From NCBI GenBank assembly GCA_036873135.1, contig JAPTYO010000002.1, positions 50,524,204 through 50,588,203 of the forward strand: a stretch of DNA of 64,000 bases. Reading direction: 5' to 3'. How positions within the stretch are numbered: position 1 is the stretch's first letter; the number at the start of each line of letters is the position of its first letter. The translations under genes and the position numbers were made by a program. Below are positions 1-11,265 of this stretch, one piece after another. The notes under the pieces were generated by a model. The model ran no database searches. It worked only from the letters and a program-made list of their open reading frames with translations, and was not told where the DNA came from. Origin of the DNA: Clarkia xantiana subsp. parviflora. Lineage: Eukaryota > Streptophyta > Magnoliopsida > Myrtales > Onagraceae.

Positions 1-3000
1 GCTAATCGGCCGTTCAACACCTGAACCTCCCAATGGGTCTTCGGAGACTGCATCTCCTCGATTGCTTTCAGTTTCTCTGGATTCACCTCGATTCCTCTTT
101 GGCTCACCATAAAACCCAGGAACTTCCCCGAGTTCACTCCGAAAGCGCACTTGTCTGGATTCAAACGAACCTGATGAAACTTCATCCGCTCAAACGCCAC
201 CGCCAAGTTGTGGACATGGTCTCCCGCCTGTCGGGACTTCACCAACATGTCATCCACATAAGCCTCCATGGTCTTTCCCAGCATGTCCCCGAACAATTTG
301 TTCACCATCCTCTGGTAAGTCGCTCCAGCATTGACCAACCCAAAGGGCATAACGTCATAGTGATAGACATCACTATCAGCATAGAAGGCTGTGTGGGGGG
401 CATCCTCCTTCGCCATCTTGATCTGGTTATAACCAGAATAAGCATCCATGAAGCTCAGCAGCTCATGTCCCGACGTGGCATCCACCAGCTGGTCTATCCT
501 CGGGAGTGGATAACAGTCTTTTGGACAAGCCTTGTTCAAGTCGCGGAAATCGACACACATCCGCCACTTCCCGTTACTCTTCCTCACCAGGACCGGGTTA
601 ACGACCCAAGTCTGGAATCGGAGCTCCTTAATGAACCCAGCATCGAGCAGCCTGCCCACCTCCTGCTGGATCGCGATCCTCTTATCCGCGCCCATCGGAC
701 GCCTCTTCTGCGCGATAGGCTTGATCGCAGGATCAATCTTCAGCTCGTGCACTATCACGTCGGGGCTGATTCCTGGCATATCGCTCGGGGACCAGGCAAA
801 CAGCTCCTTAAACTCCTTCAGGAGCTCGATCAATTCTCGGGCCCTTTCCTCCGACAAAGCAGACCCGATCTTCACCTTTCTTTGAGGCCCATCAATCTCG
901 ACCTCTTTCAGATCCTCCATGGGGGCGGGACGCCCAAACTCCTCTCGAGGATCGGCATCAGTTTGAAGGAAAGCCATAGCTTCCCTCCTTCTCCTTCGGG
1001 TGGCGTTGACGTAACACCTTCTGGATGCCACCTGGTCACCCTTGACCTCCCCAACTCCATTGTCAGTCGGGAACTTCATCTTATGGTGAACGGTCGAAGC
1101 GACTGCCATGAGAGGATTGATGGTGGTCCTCCCGATGATAGCATTGTACGTCCCCGCAGACTCCACCACGACGAAATCCACGTTCCGCCTTTCCACTTTC
1201 CACCCACTACCGAATTCCACCGGTAAGGTGATCATTCCCAGCGGATAAGAAGTAGAGCCAGAGAATCCCACCATCGGGAAGTTCACCTGCGTCAGGTCCT
1301 TCTTCGTCTTTCCCATGGCTTCCAGAGCGTCCATGAACAAAATGTCGGAGGAGCTCCCTCCGTCTATCAGGATCCGCTTCATCTCAAACCCGTCCACATC
1401 CAGGGTCACGACTAAGGCATCATCGTGGGGGCTCTCCACGCCTATCAAATCCTCTGCTGAGAAAGAGATCACCATTTCTTCCTTCAAAGTCCACGACCCG
1501 GACCTCTTTCCTAACACCACGGCAGCAGAAATACGGGAAGCGTAATTCTCCCGAGAAGCGGAGGTATCACCTCCCGCCGCCATTCCTCCATGAATGACAT
1601 TAATAATTCCCCGCCTCTCCTTACGGGCACCGGAGGGTTCCGGCTCAACCTTCTTCTTCTTCGGAGATCGGTCGCGGGACTTGGAGCGAGACCGCCATCG
1701 AGTTTTGGAACGGGATCGGCACCGTCCCCTACCAACAAACTCCTTAAGCTTCCCCTTCTGGATCAACTTCTCTATCTCCTTCTTCAGCTCCCAACAGTTA
1801 TCTGTGTCGTGACCATTTGCTCAGTGGTACCGACAGTAACGATCAGAGCGGCCTCCCAAGAATTCACCTTCTTTCCTCGGGGGGTAACGGGCGAGACCCT
1901 GTCGATCCATCACCGCTAGCACGGAGGTCATCGAACTGTTGAGGGGAACATTACGACCCTCTCGGTTATCCTTCCTCGGAGGACGCTTGTCCTCCCTTCT
2001 ATCGGGGCGACCACGGCTCCTACTTCCCTCCGATTTTTCGTGCCCTTTGCGATCGTCCGACAGCTTGGACGATTGCTTTCCTCTTCCTGACTTCGGAGGA
2101 TCAAGCTCTCCGGCAGCAATCTTCGACTCCTGCACGTCAATTTGCTGCTTCACCCTCGCTTGCAAAGCTTCCATACTCCACACAGCCTTCGCGGCTACAC
2201 TATGCATCAGATCGGAACCATACGGAGCAGTTAGGTTCCGAAGGAAGGTGCGGATGGTCTCTCCCTCCGATATCTCCTCGTCAATCTCCGCAGCACTAGC
2301 AGTGAACCGTTGGTAGTAATACGCCAACGATTCGTCAGATCTCTGCACCACCTGGGTCAAAGACCTCACGCTCTTCAAGAGGCGCCTACGACCCTGATAC
2401 TGCTTGATGAAGCGGTCGTGCATATCATCCCAGCAAGTAATACTTCCTGGCGGTAGGCTGAAAAACCACGTCATGGCCCTTTCCCCCAACGTAATCGGGA
2501 ACAGCGAACACACGAGGTCATCATTCGCGGTCCTACCCATACAGGCCTGGACATGCCTCTGAACATGGCGGACCGGGTCCCCTTCACCATCGTACTCCTT
2601 GATGGTCGGAATACCTAGCCCTGGCGGGGCGACAGTATCTATCAGCCGTGGAACAAAATGATGAGTAGATCGGTCCCTCAGCTCCGATGTCTTATGTTTC
2701 TGGTCACCCATGCAGATGCTGACAATCTTCACCACCTGATCGGGGGTGATGGGGCCATTCAGGGGAATGGTCCTGTGTTGCACTGGTCCGGGACCATCGA
2801 CCACGAACTTTTCCGAGTGCGCGGGTTCTTAACCCCTATTCCTGGACTGAACCTCCTGTTCCTCTTGAACCTCCCTTGGAGGAGGCGGAGGCAACTCCTC
2901 CCGTGGAGGTAACTCTTCTCCCCTCTTGGCAGCCTCTCTCTTGTCCAGCAAAGCCTCCATGGCGGCCAAGAACATGGGCATAGCATCTGCTACTGCTTTA

Positions 3001-3281
3001 GCCAACTCTGGATTTGAGGAAGCACCTACCTCCCTCCGCGGGATTTCCTCTCTGTGCACCACCGGATTTGGAGGAGCATCCACCTCCCTTCTCGGGATAT
3101 CCTCCCTGTTCACCGCCGTGTCTCGGACTGAGACCTCATAATCTTCACCATGCCCCCCTGTCTGAGAAACAGCAGGGTGATCACCTTGTTCAGCAACATG
3201 CTCCGGCAACGCGGAATTCACGGTTCCAGCAGGGCGAGAACTGCTGGCCTGGACTTGCTTCTTCTTGCCACCACCAGCCAT
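1..3281 (-). pseudogene. gag-pol: gag-protease-RT polyprotein of element A (partial, two in-frame stops)
   Basis: One reading frame runs from ATG 3281 to base 1. It begins MAGGGKKKQ, 35 bases downstream of the primer binding site. The gag domain lies at about 1850-2700. The frame is broken by TAA at 2829-2831 (codon 151) and by TGA at 1821-1823 (codon 487), which falls inside the CRYH...GHDTDNC zinc-knuckle-like motif. After the TGA the frame stays open to the window edge. The retropepsin motif LIDGGSSSDILF lies near 1350-1370. RT follows, with FRDLNKACPKD near 530-565 and the catalytic YVDD at 249-260. Known from the family: gag packages the RNA, the protease cuts the polyprotein, and RT copies the RNA to DNA. 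The TGA could be a CGA-to-TGA methylation decay; recoding cannot be excluded but the extra TAA argues for decay. Boundaries of gag and pol are inferred by similarity. Confidence 0.9.
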
Positions 3282-3315
3282 CGATCTAGTAGAAACTATT
3301 GTGACTTTTTGTTTG

Positions 3316-3333
3316 TTCCCACAGACGGCGCCA
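3316..3333 (-). other. Primer binding site of element A
   Basis: Minus strand reads TGGCGCCGTCTGTGGGAA directly after the LTR, the place where a host tRNA primes reverse transcription. The identical 18-mer occurs at 11217-11234 in element E, on the plus strand. I do not assign the tRNA. Confidence 0.8.
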
Positions 3334-3536
3334 ATGTTGGATCACGGTCGAAGCTCCGTTACGTTCTTGACGGAAGCTTGAACTCCTGGGCTCCGCGTAA
3401 TCCTGCAAAAGGGGATGACCTGGGTGGTGACCCAGAATCCCTCTCTGATGCTTAAATGAGAGTATGAACGATGGGGTGGATAGCAGTAATCTAAGTTCGT
3501 ATTAGAGAATATGTGTTTTCTGAGGTAACTTCCTCC

Positions 3537-3544
3537 TTTATATA
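3537..3544 (-). promoter_or_regulatory. TATA box of element A LTR
   Basis: TATATAAA on the minus strand inside the LTR, upstream of gag. Position and orientation fit the start of the genomic RNA at roughly 3505-3515. Motif-based inference. Confidence 0.55.
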
Positions 3545-3599
3545 GGAGGGGAAGTTACCTCAGTTACCTGTAACCGCGCCTGGCAGTTTTACCCACGTT

Positions 3600-3715
3600 C
3601 CGTATATCTCGTTCGGGATTCCGTGTATCTCGCCCCACGCTCCGCGTATCTCGCCCACGCTCTGCGTATCTCGGGCACGCCCTGCGTATCTCGGGGGAGT
3701 TTATCCGTATCTCAA
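3600..3715. repeat. Short tandem repeat (CGTATCTCG...) in U3 of element A
   Basis: About five imperfect copies of a ~22 bp unit with core CGTATCTCG, differing in their CCCACGCTC/GGGCACGCC spacers. It lies upstream of the minus-strand TATA box, where plant LTR enhancer repeats are commonly found; enhancer function is inference. Confidence 0.6.
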
Positions 3716-4075
3716 CCGTTTCCCCACTACCCTATCTAGTAGGCGGGTTTCTTGGTCTTATCCTCTGATCACAAGTCCCGATCCCTATCGGGGACTCCAG
3801 AGTTATATCTCATTCTAGGTCACCACCCAGGACCCCTCGTCCCACAGGACAGGGTCAGCATTCTCGGGGCTTTATTATCGGGGCCTTCTCAAAGGCATAT
3901 CGGAGCCTACTTAGAGGCTTCTCGTCGGGAGCATTCAGCTCACATATCGGGACCGATCTCGTCGGGACCCTTCATACTGGGCTTCTAGGCCTTCCAAGCC
4001 TTTCGCGAGGCCCACTAGGCCTACTCGCCGTTTATTAACTGCTAACGGGGCTAACGATTACATCGGAACCCATCA

Positions 4076-5257
4076 GAGGGTTCTGTTACGGATTAAAAAA
4101 AATATATTTTTCTAATCACGCCCTTTCGGTACTTAATTAACATATTTGCCAATTTTTAAATTTAACCATGTGCTACGTCAAGTTAATCTAACGTTATAAA
4201 AAAAAAAAAAAAAACTAAACTAATTTTTATGTGAAACCATTATTAACGACAAATCTAAGCATGAAAAAAAAAAACTATTAAACATCTAAAAAACTCTTAA
4301 TTAAGTTAAATCTAAATGGAATTAAGCATGCTCAAAATCATGATACAATTTAAAAATTACATGTCATATACACATATCTACAAAAACATGGTATCTAATT
4401 AAATTTACATTTTTACTATCTAATTAACACAACATGATAATAATAATAAGTAATAGAAAATAACAAAAAAAACTAATTATTAAATAATAATAATAATATA
4501 TATATAAAAAAAAACTTACAGCGGGACAGATCTCACTTCAGGAAGGGCCAAGGACAGCGACGAGAGGACTTCCGGCGACGGGCAGACGAGCTCCATGCGG
4601 ACAAGCTTCAGGCGGACGAAGAATTTCCAGCGGACGGCGGAATCGGCCTCAGGTGCAGCAGCAGGAAACTGGCGGTGCTGGGCGAGTCTGACCGGAGCTT
4701 GCAGTAGCAGCGGGCGCCGGTGATGTCATGCGGGCGGAAAAGAGCGGCGGCGGGCGGTGCCTTGGCCTGATCGGGACGGCTGCGGGCGAGCGGCGTGATT
4801 CAGTGGTCTTGGCGGCGGCGGGCGAGTCTGCCGGAGCTCTGGCGAACTGGAGGTGCAGTCACAGGCGGGAGGGAGGAAAATAAATCAAGCACGAATTTCG
4901 AAAAATAGTAATATTTTATTCTGATTTTTTTCTGTGTGTTTTTACATTGACTAGGGGTCCTTTTATAGCTAGATTAACACCTAAAATTAGGAAAACAATA
5001 TTTTTCCCTAATATACACTAATTAATTCCGAAAATTATGAATATATATTTATTGCATATTGCCATAAATATATATCATATATTTTCTGAATATTACAAAA
5101 TATTAAATGCATCTACATTATCCAAATTTAAACTAAGCGTATTTTTAGCAACCCTGTGACCTTCCATATTTAAATATTTCCATTTTTAAACGCGTTACAC
5201 ATAACATTTTTTAACGTGTTATATACGTGTCGCGCGTACCAAAATTAGGTGTTTACA
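4076..5257 (-). repeat. 3' LTR of element C (partial)
   Basis: Ends ...CCAAAATTAGGTGTTTACA like the LTRs at 20309, 27212, 51827 and 58306. A TATA-like TATAAAA lies on the minus strand at about 4962-4969. A GC-rich block at 4520-4870 is flanked by very AT-rich sequence, a composition shared by all LTRs of this family. The left ~260 bp are separated by element A and outside the window. Confidence 0.85.
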
Positions 5258-5409
5258 GCTTGCCCCTCTTTGGACGGACTCCCGTAGAATGCATTCGAGT
5301 GGGTTTGTCCAAAGACGAGTAAACACTAATTTTGGCTAGGAAGTATATCTTCTTCCGGGTCTTCAAGTCTACAAGGTGGCCTTTGGCTTTATTAACGATG
5401 CGAAAAAGT

Positions 5410-6110
5410 TAAACTTCTGTCGGCGGTGCCCCTGTTGACAGTGCCTTCATTGGTATCGCAGAAAAGTAAAGCCTCGGTCGGCGGTGCCCCTGTTGGCGGT
5501 GCCCCCGTTGGCGTGCGGAAAATAGAACCTCCGTCGGCGGTGCCCCTGTTGGCGGTGCCTCCATTGGTAGTGCGGAAAATAGAACCTCCATTGGCGGTGC
5601 CTTTATTGGTAGTGCATAAAATAAAGCCTCCAGTGGCGTGCGAAAAAGTAAAGCCTCCAGTGGCGTGCAGAAAAGTAAAGCCTCCAGTGGCATGCGGAAA
5701 AGTAAAGCCTCCAGTGGCGTGCAATAAAATAAAACCTTTGGTGATGATTGGTAACAGAAGACTTCTACGTTACCAACAACCTCTAGTGACGCCTCTAGTG
5801 GCGAGTGGTAACGGAAAAACCTCTACGTCAGACCGTACCCGAAAAACTCTGGTGATATCTTTGGTGGCGAAAGACCTCTACGTCAGACCGTACCGGAGAA
5901 CCTTTGGTGATGCCTCTAGTGGCGAGTGGTAACGGAAGACCTCTACGTCAGACCGTACCGGAAAACCTCTGGTGATATCTCTGGTGGCGGAAGACCTCTA
6001 CGTCAGACCGTACCAGAGACCCTTTGGCGATGCCTCTAGCGGCGTATGCTGGAGAAGAGCCTCTAGTGGCATCCGTTGGAGAAGTGTCTCTAGTGGCGAC
6101 TTGCGAGGGC
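5410..6110. repeat. GGCGGTGCC / CCTCTAGTGGCG minisatellite region of element C
   Basis: Tandem short units, first with the core GGCGGTGCCCCTGTTGGCGG, grading into units with CCTCCAGTGGCGTGC and then CCTCTACGTCAGACCGTACC. The same blocks, in the same order, occur at 20465-21300 (B) and 51980-52350 (D). Open frames here are translations of the repeats and change frame freely, so no protein is proposed. Confidence 0.85.
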
Positions 6111-6187
6111 TGAATACTAAGACTTCGTTCGTGGGGGGTGACTCTCAGAAAGCTGGACCACTTCAGATCCCGATTGTCGGTTGATTT

Positions 6188-6640
6188 GTAGGAACAGACT
6201 GTAACAGTCCTACTCATCTTTGAATGGTGACTCGCGAGAGCAGACTGTAACTGTCCCGTTTGCCGTGAAATTGACCTGTAGGAACAGACTGTAACTGTCC
6301 TACTCATCCTTGAATGGTGACTCACGAGAGCAGACTGTAACCGTCCCGCCTGTCATGAAGCTGACTCGTAGGAACAGACTGTAACTTTCCTACTTATCCT
6401 TGAATGGTGACTCACGAGAGCAGACTGTAACCGTCCCGCTTGCCGTGATATTGACTTGTAGGAACAGACTGTAACTGTCCTACTCATCCTTGAATGGTGA
6501 CTTGCGAGAGCAGACTATAACCGTCCCGCCTATCATGAAGCTGACTCGTAGGAACAGACTGTAACTGTCCTACTTATCCTTGAATGGTGACTCGCGAGAG
6601 CAGATTGTAACCGTCCCGCTTGCCGTGATGTTGACTTGGA
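6188..6640. repeat. 90 bp tandem hairpin repeat, five copies (element C)
   Basis: GTAGGAACAG recurs at 6188, 6278, 6368, 6458 and 6548, an exact 90 bp period. In each unit this arm can pair with CTGTCCTAC, leaving a short loop and one bulged A. Each unit is itself two ~45 bp half-units sharing CAGACTGTAAC. Three copies each remain in B (21361, 21451, 21541) and D (52440, 52528, 52618). Confidence 0.85.
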
Positions 6641-6954
6641 AAACGCTGTACCGTTAGATAATACACAGGCGCACGAATGTTTGTCCCTAATTTTTGCCTA
6701 AATTACCCATGGTGCGACAACTTAGCGGGATCTTTCTCTTTTCTCTTTTTTCTTTTTTCTTCTTTTTTTTTTTTTTTTGAGAATCTCTCTTTTTTCTTTC
6801 CTTTTGCCACGGTCGATTGAGAGATTTTCGACCATGCCCCTCGGTTTTTATTTTCTCTCCTTTTGCCATGATTGCAAGTTATGAATTTGCAACCATGCCC
6901 CTCATTTCCTGACTTTGTCTAGGCCGCCCTTTCGGGTTTTCAACCTAGCGGAAA

Positions 6955-7720
6955 CACTCTTTATTTGGTAGCCGATTAAACGGTGGCTGTGACCAGTACT
7001 TTATTTTCCGCCTCGATGCGGAAGTATTTGTAGCCATTTGAAGGGTGGCTGTGACCCTCTTCACACCGTTGTCAATTTTGCGGGAGCTCGTTTGATCGTA
7101 GCCATTTGGAGGGTGGCTGTCGCCCTTCATTCCTCGTCTCTGATCCAGGAAACACTTTTTGTACGTACCCATTTCGAGGGTGGTTGTGACCCTTTCAATT
7201 AATACCCGCCGTTGATGCTCCGGGAGCGCTCTTTTGACTGTAGCCGTTTGAGGGACGATTGTGACCCTTTCTTTTATTTTTCCGCCCTTACCGGGTTCGC
7301 GGGATCACTCTTTTTGTGTAGCCATTTTTTAAGGGTGGCTGTGGCCCTTTTTATTCTCCTGCCCTCACGGGGTTTGCGGGGTCACTCTTTTATTTGTAGC
7401 CGTTTGGAGGGTGGCTGTGGCCCTTTCACCTATTTCCCGCTTTTGATGTTGCAGGAGCGCTCTTTATCTATAGCCATTTGAAGGGTGGTTGTGGCCCTTT
7501 CACCTATTTCCCGCTTGCATGAGCGCTCTTTATCTGTAGCCATTTGAAGGGTGGCTGTGGCCTTTTCTTTATAATCGTTTTAGGGACGACTGAGACCCTT
7601 TTTATTTGTAGTTGATTATGGGACAACTGACCCTCCTATTTTTTCATTGCTCTCACAAAATTTACATAAAAACTCTCTTTATTTTTCTGTAGTCGATTAA
7701 AGGGTGGCTGTGACCCTAAA
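6955..7720. repeat. ~70 bp tandem hairpin repeat (GTAGCC...GGTGGCTGTG) of element C
   Basis: About ten imperfect units, each with GTAGCCATTTGAAGGGTGGC (AGCCA pairs with TGGCT) and a spacer such as CCCGCTTTTGATGTTGCGGG (CCCGC pairs with GCGGG). Matching arrays lie at 21940-22490 (B) and 53005-53700 (D). A pure T/A tract follows at 7735-7795. Confidence 0.8.
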
Positions 7721-7799
7721 GAAAATAATTTTTTTGCTTTTTTTTTTTTTTTTTTTTTTTTTCCTTTTTTTTTTTTTTTTTTGTTTTTTTTTTAAAGAA

Positions 7800-8800
7800 A
7801 ATTTAACGAAAAAAAATTAACAATAATTATGTACATGCCCCTAGTGGCAGATTGAAAATTAAAAATTCTCGGAACTTCTTCTGGAGAAAGACTCGGCTGA
7901 TCAAGTCAACATATGCCAATGTAGATGCCCTAGACTCACCCTACGACCAATTGATGACATAGGCAATGATTTCTTCTCCTGGCTTCTCAAGTGCCCTGGC
8001 TATTGCCCAATCTCATATGGGGATGCCTCACGGTTAACACTGACCAATTTAGGCCTCACCGTAAAACGAATGTATGACTTGGTTGAGGATCACACATGGA
8101 TGACGTGGAGTTTGGCCAGACAGGTCACATATGAAAATTGTCTGGAATATCTGGGACAAACTCGGCGGTTGACCTCAGAACGGTCGGCGATCAAAGGGCC
8201 GTGCGCGAGATGTGCTCTTCAGGGGCCTTGATTTGGATGATTATCCGAGCTGCAAAATGAGTAGAGAAAAAAAATCAAATTTCAGGGATAGAATTGATCA
8301 CAACTTCTCTTACCTCGGTGCTTGACATCTTTAATGGAAATTTGTTCCATATGTGAATGGACATGCTGGATGTTCTGACTTTTTTCTCCATCTAGCGGTT
8401 GTGCTCGACCTGAACGGGAGATGCCCTTTGGATACCATTGACCAGTTTAGACCTCAACGTAAAACAGATGTACGGCTTGGTTCGGGGACGCGTATGAATT
8501 CCACACATGGTAGGTGGAATGGAAGTTCTTTGAAGCGGTCACATTTCACGTGGTTGCGACCTCATCGAAGTGGTCGTCTGATCTGCAAAAAGAGTAGGGA
8601 CACTCAAATCTCAAGGAAAAATCAAGTATAATGTATCATACCTGAGTGTTGGATATCCCGATTGCGCAATTGTTCTTCGTGCAACTGGATGGCTGCACGT
8701 TCTTTTTATGTTCCCCCATTTGGCTGACACCACTCGTATGTACTAGATACCTATCCAAGGGTACCGGAAAAGACCAAACACAAAAGTAAGTATAAAGAAT
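7800..8800. other. Non-coding internal sequence of element C
   Basis: Matches 22570-23280 of B and 53820-54850 of D. Only short open frames with no recognisable domain. It contains repeated ATGTATGACTTGGTTGAGGA- and CATGGATGACGTGG-like blocks shared by the three elements. Confidence 0.6.
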
Positions 8801-10050
8801 AGAAGAAGTCATGCATGATTTTTCGGAAAACTTCTAATGTCATTCATTTCATAATTTTGATTACATTTCAGAAAGAATCAAAATTTATGATCTAAAGTGT
8901 TTTGCACTAGCTTGGAGTTTACTGAATTCGCTGAGTGCACTATCTGGCTCGAACCCAGGACAGATGCTCAAAAAAAAGTTTTTTTTAAAAAAAGGTTTTC
9001 TCGTCCTTTGTTTAAACTCGAATAGTCGCACTCAACTGCACAGTTAAACTATTTTTCTCAAAAAATATAATCAAATCTCTTTTTTAAAACGCTAGCTTAT
9101 GCGAAGGTTGAAATGACGATCTTGCCGAAAAAGTGCAATACACCTTGGATAAAAAAATGAATGACACTTTGAATTTTTTTTTTTAAACAAATGCTGATGC
9201 ATGCTCAAAAGTTAAAATTCTATTGTTAAGAAAGTTACAACTTACAACCAATTTACCTGAATGATACATATATACAAATGAAAAATCCAGGTAAAGTTTT
9301 TTTATAAAAAGAAATGCAAATGCAATGCATATTTGGAATTAAAAGTTCAACAACTAAGAAGAGATTTACAATCTATCTAAAAAATGTTTTTTTCCTAAAA
9401 CAATGCCTATGAGATGTACATGAGGTGAAAGTTGTACAGTTGAGAAAACTTACAAGCTACTTGAATTTTTGTTTTTTTGTTTTTTTATGAGGAAAAAAAA
9501 ACCAGTGCATCCTAATTGCTCAATATTGAAAAAAAACAAGTGAAAAGTTTTTTAAAAAAAATGCATATGAGATGCACAAAAATAAATACAATATGCAAAC
9601 TTAAAAAATAAAAGTTCTACAACTAAGAAAAATTACAATTTACCTGAAAGTTTTTTTAAACAAAGAGCCCTAAAACTAAGAGAGCTTACGACTTATCTAA
9701 AAAGTTTCTTTTAAAATTAATGCATACTGGATGCATTGTTTAAATATAACAATTCAGATAAAAAGTTTTTTTAAATGATGCATATGGAATGCACGTTTGA
9801 AATTAGAAGCTCTAATAGCTAAAGAGGAATTACAATTTTTTCTAAAATGTTTTTTTTGCATGCGCGACGCGCTAACCAAAATCACAACTTACCTGAAGCG
9901 TTTTTTTTTTAAATAATGCGTATGAAACGCAAGTTTGAAATAAAAAAAATCCGATAAGAGGTTAAAAAAAACAATGCATTCAAAATGCATGTTCGGAAAG
10001 AAAATTTCTAAATGACTGACTACTTAGCTAAAAAAGTTTTTATTTTTTTA
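8800..10050. repeat. AT-rich imperfect repeats (GATGCATATGAGATGCAC type), element C
   Basis: Many degenerate 70-120 bp units with an AATGCATATGAGATGCA core, a run of T or A, and CAACTAAGAAAATTTACAA. The counterpart in D is at 54890-56220. In B this place holds the gag ORF instead. No gene seen. Confidence 0.7.
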
Positions 10051-10184
10051 TTTTTTTAGTGATTACTCCCCGTAATCTAACACGAAAAGGGTGAGTTATT
10101 CACTTAACTTTGGTTGATGAACCGGTATTGATTAAACAAGATTTGGAAGGACCTCAAGCGAAGGAATATAGGATAGCAATTAAC

Positions 10185-10476
10185 TCTTAATCAGCAATCA
10201 GCACAATAATCAACTCTTATTAAAAAAAGCAGCACGCTAATCAACTCTTACTAAAAAAGCAGCAAGCTAATCAATTTTTACTCATAAAAGCAGTACAAAA
10301 ATCGTTCATCATTACATTCTTACTCAAATTTGTGCTTCGTTCAATAACACTTTAATTTTGAGAAGGCGTCACACTAATCAACTTTTATTTAAAAGAAACA
10401 CACAAATCGTACATCATTACACTCTTGCTCAAATTTGTGATTCATTCAATAAAAATTGAATTTTGACAAAGCAACA
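10185..10476. repeat. ~107-111 bp AT-rich tandem repeat, left part
   Basis: Units contain CACTAATCAACTCTTACT, CGTACATCATTACACTC and TGTGCTTCATTCAATAAC. The array resumes at 13552 on the far side of element E, so E inserted into it. The 130 bp before the array (10055-10185) show nothing recognisable. Confidence 0.75.
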
Positions 10477-11214
10477 TGATGGATATCTGGCCAATTCATG
10501 TTCGTATTTACGTTTCGGACCTCGCAAACATGACGAAACCCATAAACGGATTTTACCGCGGACACCCCGAGTCCAAAATGGTCCGGATGCGCGCAGCACC
10601 CGTACCGGGACTTCCGGATTGCCACAAGGCAACCAGGAGGTCCGGATTGCCTCGGCAGTCCGGACTGGTCCGGTTCGCCCGGCAATCCAGACCATGTCGG
10701 ACATCCGACATGGTCCGGACTGTCGACTGGCACCGCGCGCTTACCCCTATTAGTTTTACTAAGTATGAGAAGTCAGTGCGCACATAGTCAACCTCGATGT
10801 CGGTAAGCGTTTTCCTTTAAACCGACACTGAACCACATAAAACCGGGTACGGTTCTCGGGTTTCCTATAAATAGGGACCTAGACCTCCCATTTGAGAAGT
10901 TATCTCGAAACTCTCTCAAATTGGCTATTTGTGCTCTGACCTCTCTCTACATACTTTCTCTCTCTAGATTGTGACTTAAGCATCGGAGAGGGCTCAACCA
11001 GCACCACCCCCCCTCTCCATGCTGGTTACTACCCGTTTTGCAGGACCCGACGTGTAGGAGACCGAGATTGGAGCCAAAGCCAAGTTCGGGGTTCGAGGAT
11101 CGAGGTTCGCGGATCGTGGATCGTGATGTGCTGACAGGAGACCATACCTGTGTGCACATCCAACCCGTTCGCGAACAGCAACCCGAGGTGTCCCATGAGG
11201 AACTGACCTAAACA
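10477..11214 (+). repeat. 5' LTR of element E
   Basis: Begins TGATGGATATC and ends ...CTAAACA. Contains TATAAATA at 10866-10873 and a palindromic GTCGGACATCCGAC centre with nested GGTCCGGA motifs (10670-10725). Closely similar to 12818-13550. Confidence 0.85.
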
Positions 11215-11216
11215 CT

Positions 11217-11234
11217 TGGCGCCGTCTGTGGGAA
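11217..11234 (+). other. Primer binding site of element E
   Basis: TGGCGCCGTCTGTGGGAA, identical to the site of element A (3316-3333, opposite strand), two bases after the LTR. Confidence 0.8.
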
Positions 11235-11265
11235 TTGAGCAAGAAGCTGTTCCATACCGCAAGCT

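Larger units (their letters stand above)
1..4075 (-). mobile_element. Element A: Ty3/gypsy LTR retrotransposon, Tat-like, left part outside window
   Basis: Read on the minus strand, this is the 5' LTR (3335-4075), a primer binding site (3316-3333), gag, protease and the front of reverse transcriptase, running off the left edge. The LTR has TG...CA ends and is followed by GAGGG (4076-4080), a candidate 5 bp target duplication whose partner lies outside the window. The element sits inside the LTR of element C: the sequence resuming at 4081 (GTTCTGTTACGG...) is the same LTR position found intact at about 26330. Integrase, RNase H and the 3' LTR must lie to the left of base 1. Confidence 0.93.
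3335..4075 (-). repeat. 5' LTR of element A (741 bp)
   Basis: Starts TGTTGGATC and ends ...CCCATCA in plus orientation, separated by one base from the primer binding site. It contains a minus-strand TATA motif (3537-3544) and a short CGTATCTCG-type repeat block in the presumed U3. The second LTR is outside the window, so the age cannot be estimated here. Confidence 0.85.
4076..10050 (-). mobile_element. Element C: non-autonomous Tat/Ogre-like LTR element, 5' truncated
   Basis: Same family as B (19120-27212) and D (50154-58306). What remains is most of the 3' LTR (4076-5257, split from its left ~260 bp by element A), a polypurine tract on the minus strand (AAAGAGGGGCAAGC at 5258-5271), the repeat-rich 3' internal region (to ~7800), and a non-coding AT-rich section aligned with 54300-56200 of D. 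Similarity to D stops near 10050, so the leader, primer binding site and 5' LTR are lost. No gag or pol frame is present. Confidence 0.85.

Noticed and set aside
33..1226. 397-codon plus-strand frame
   Set aside because: It is the antisense of the protease-RT coding frame of element A, which has the YVDD and DGGSS motifs.
5410..5930. Repetitive open frames of 90-170 codons on both strands over the GGCGGTGCC repeats (also 20460-20983, 51992-52244)
   Set aside because: The repeat is open in several frames on both strands and the frame is not preserved between C, B and D.
6188..6640. Regularly spaced 90 bp repeat looked at first like a CRISPR-type array
   Set aside because: The whole 90 bp unit is repeated, with no unique spacers, inside a plant retroelement.
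8353..8631. 92-codon plus-strand frame in element C
   Set aside because: Not preserved in the matching parts of B and D, and opposite to the element's transcription.
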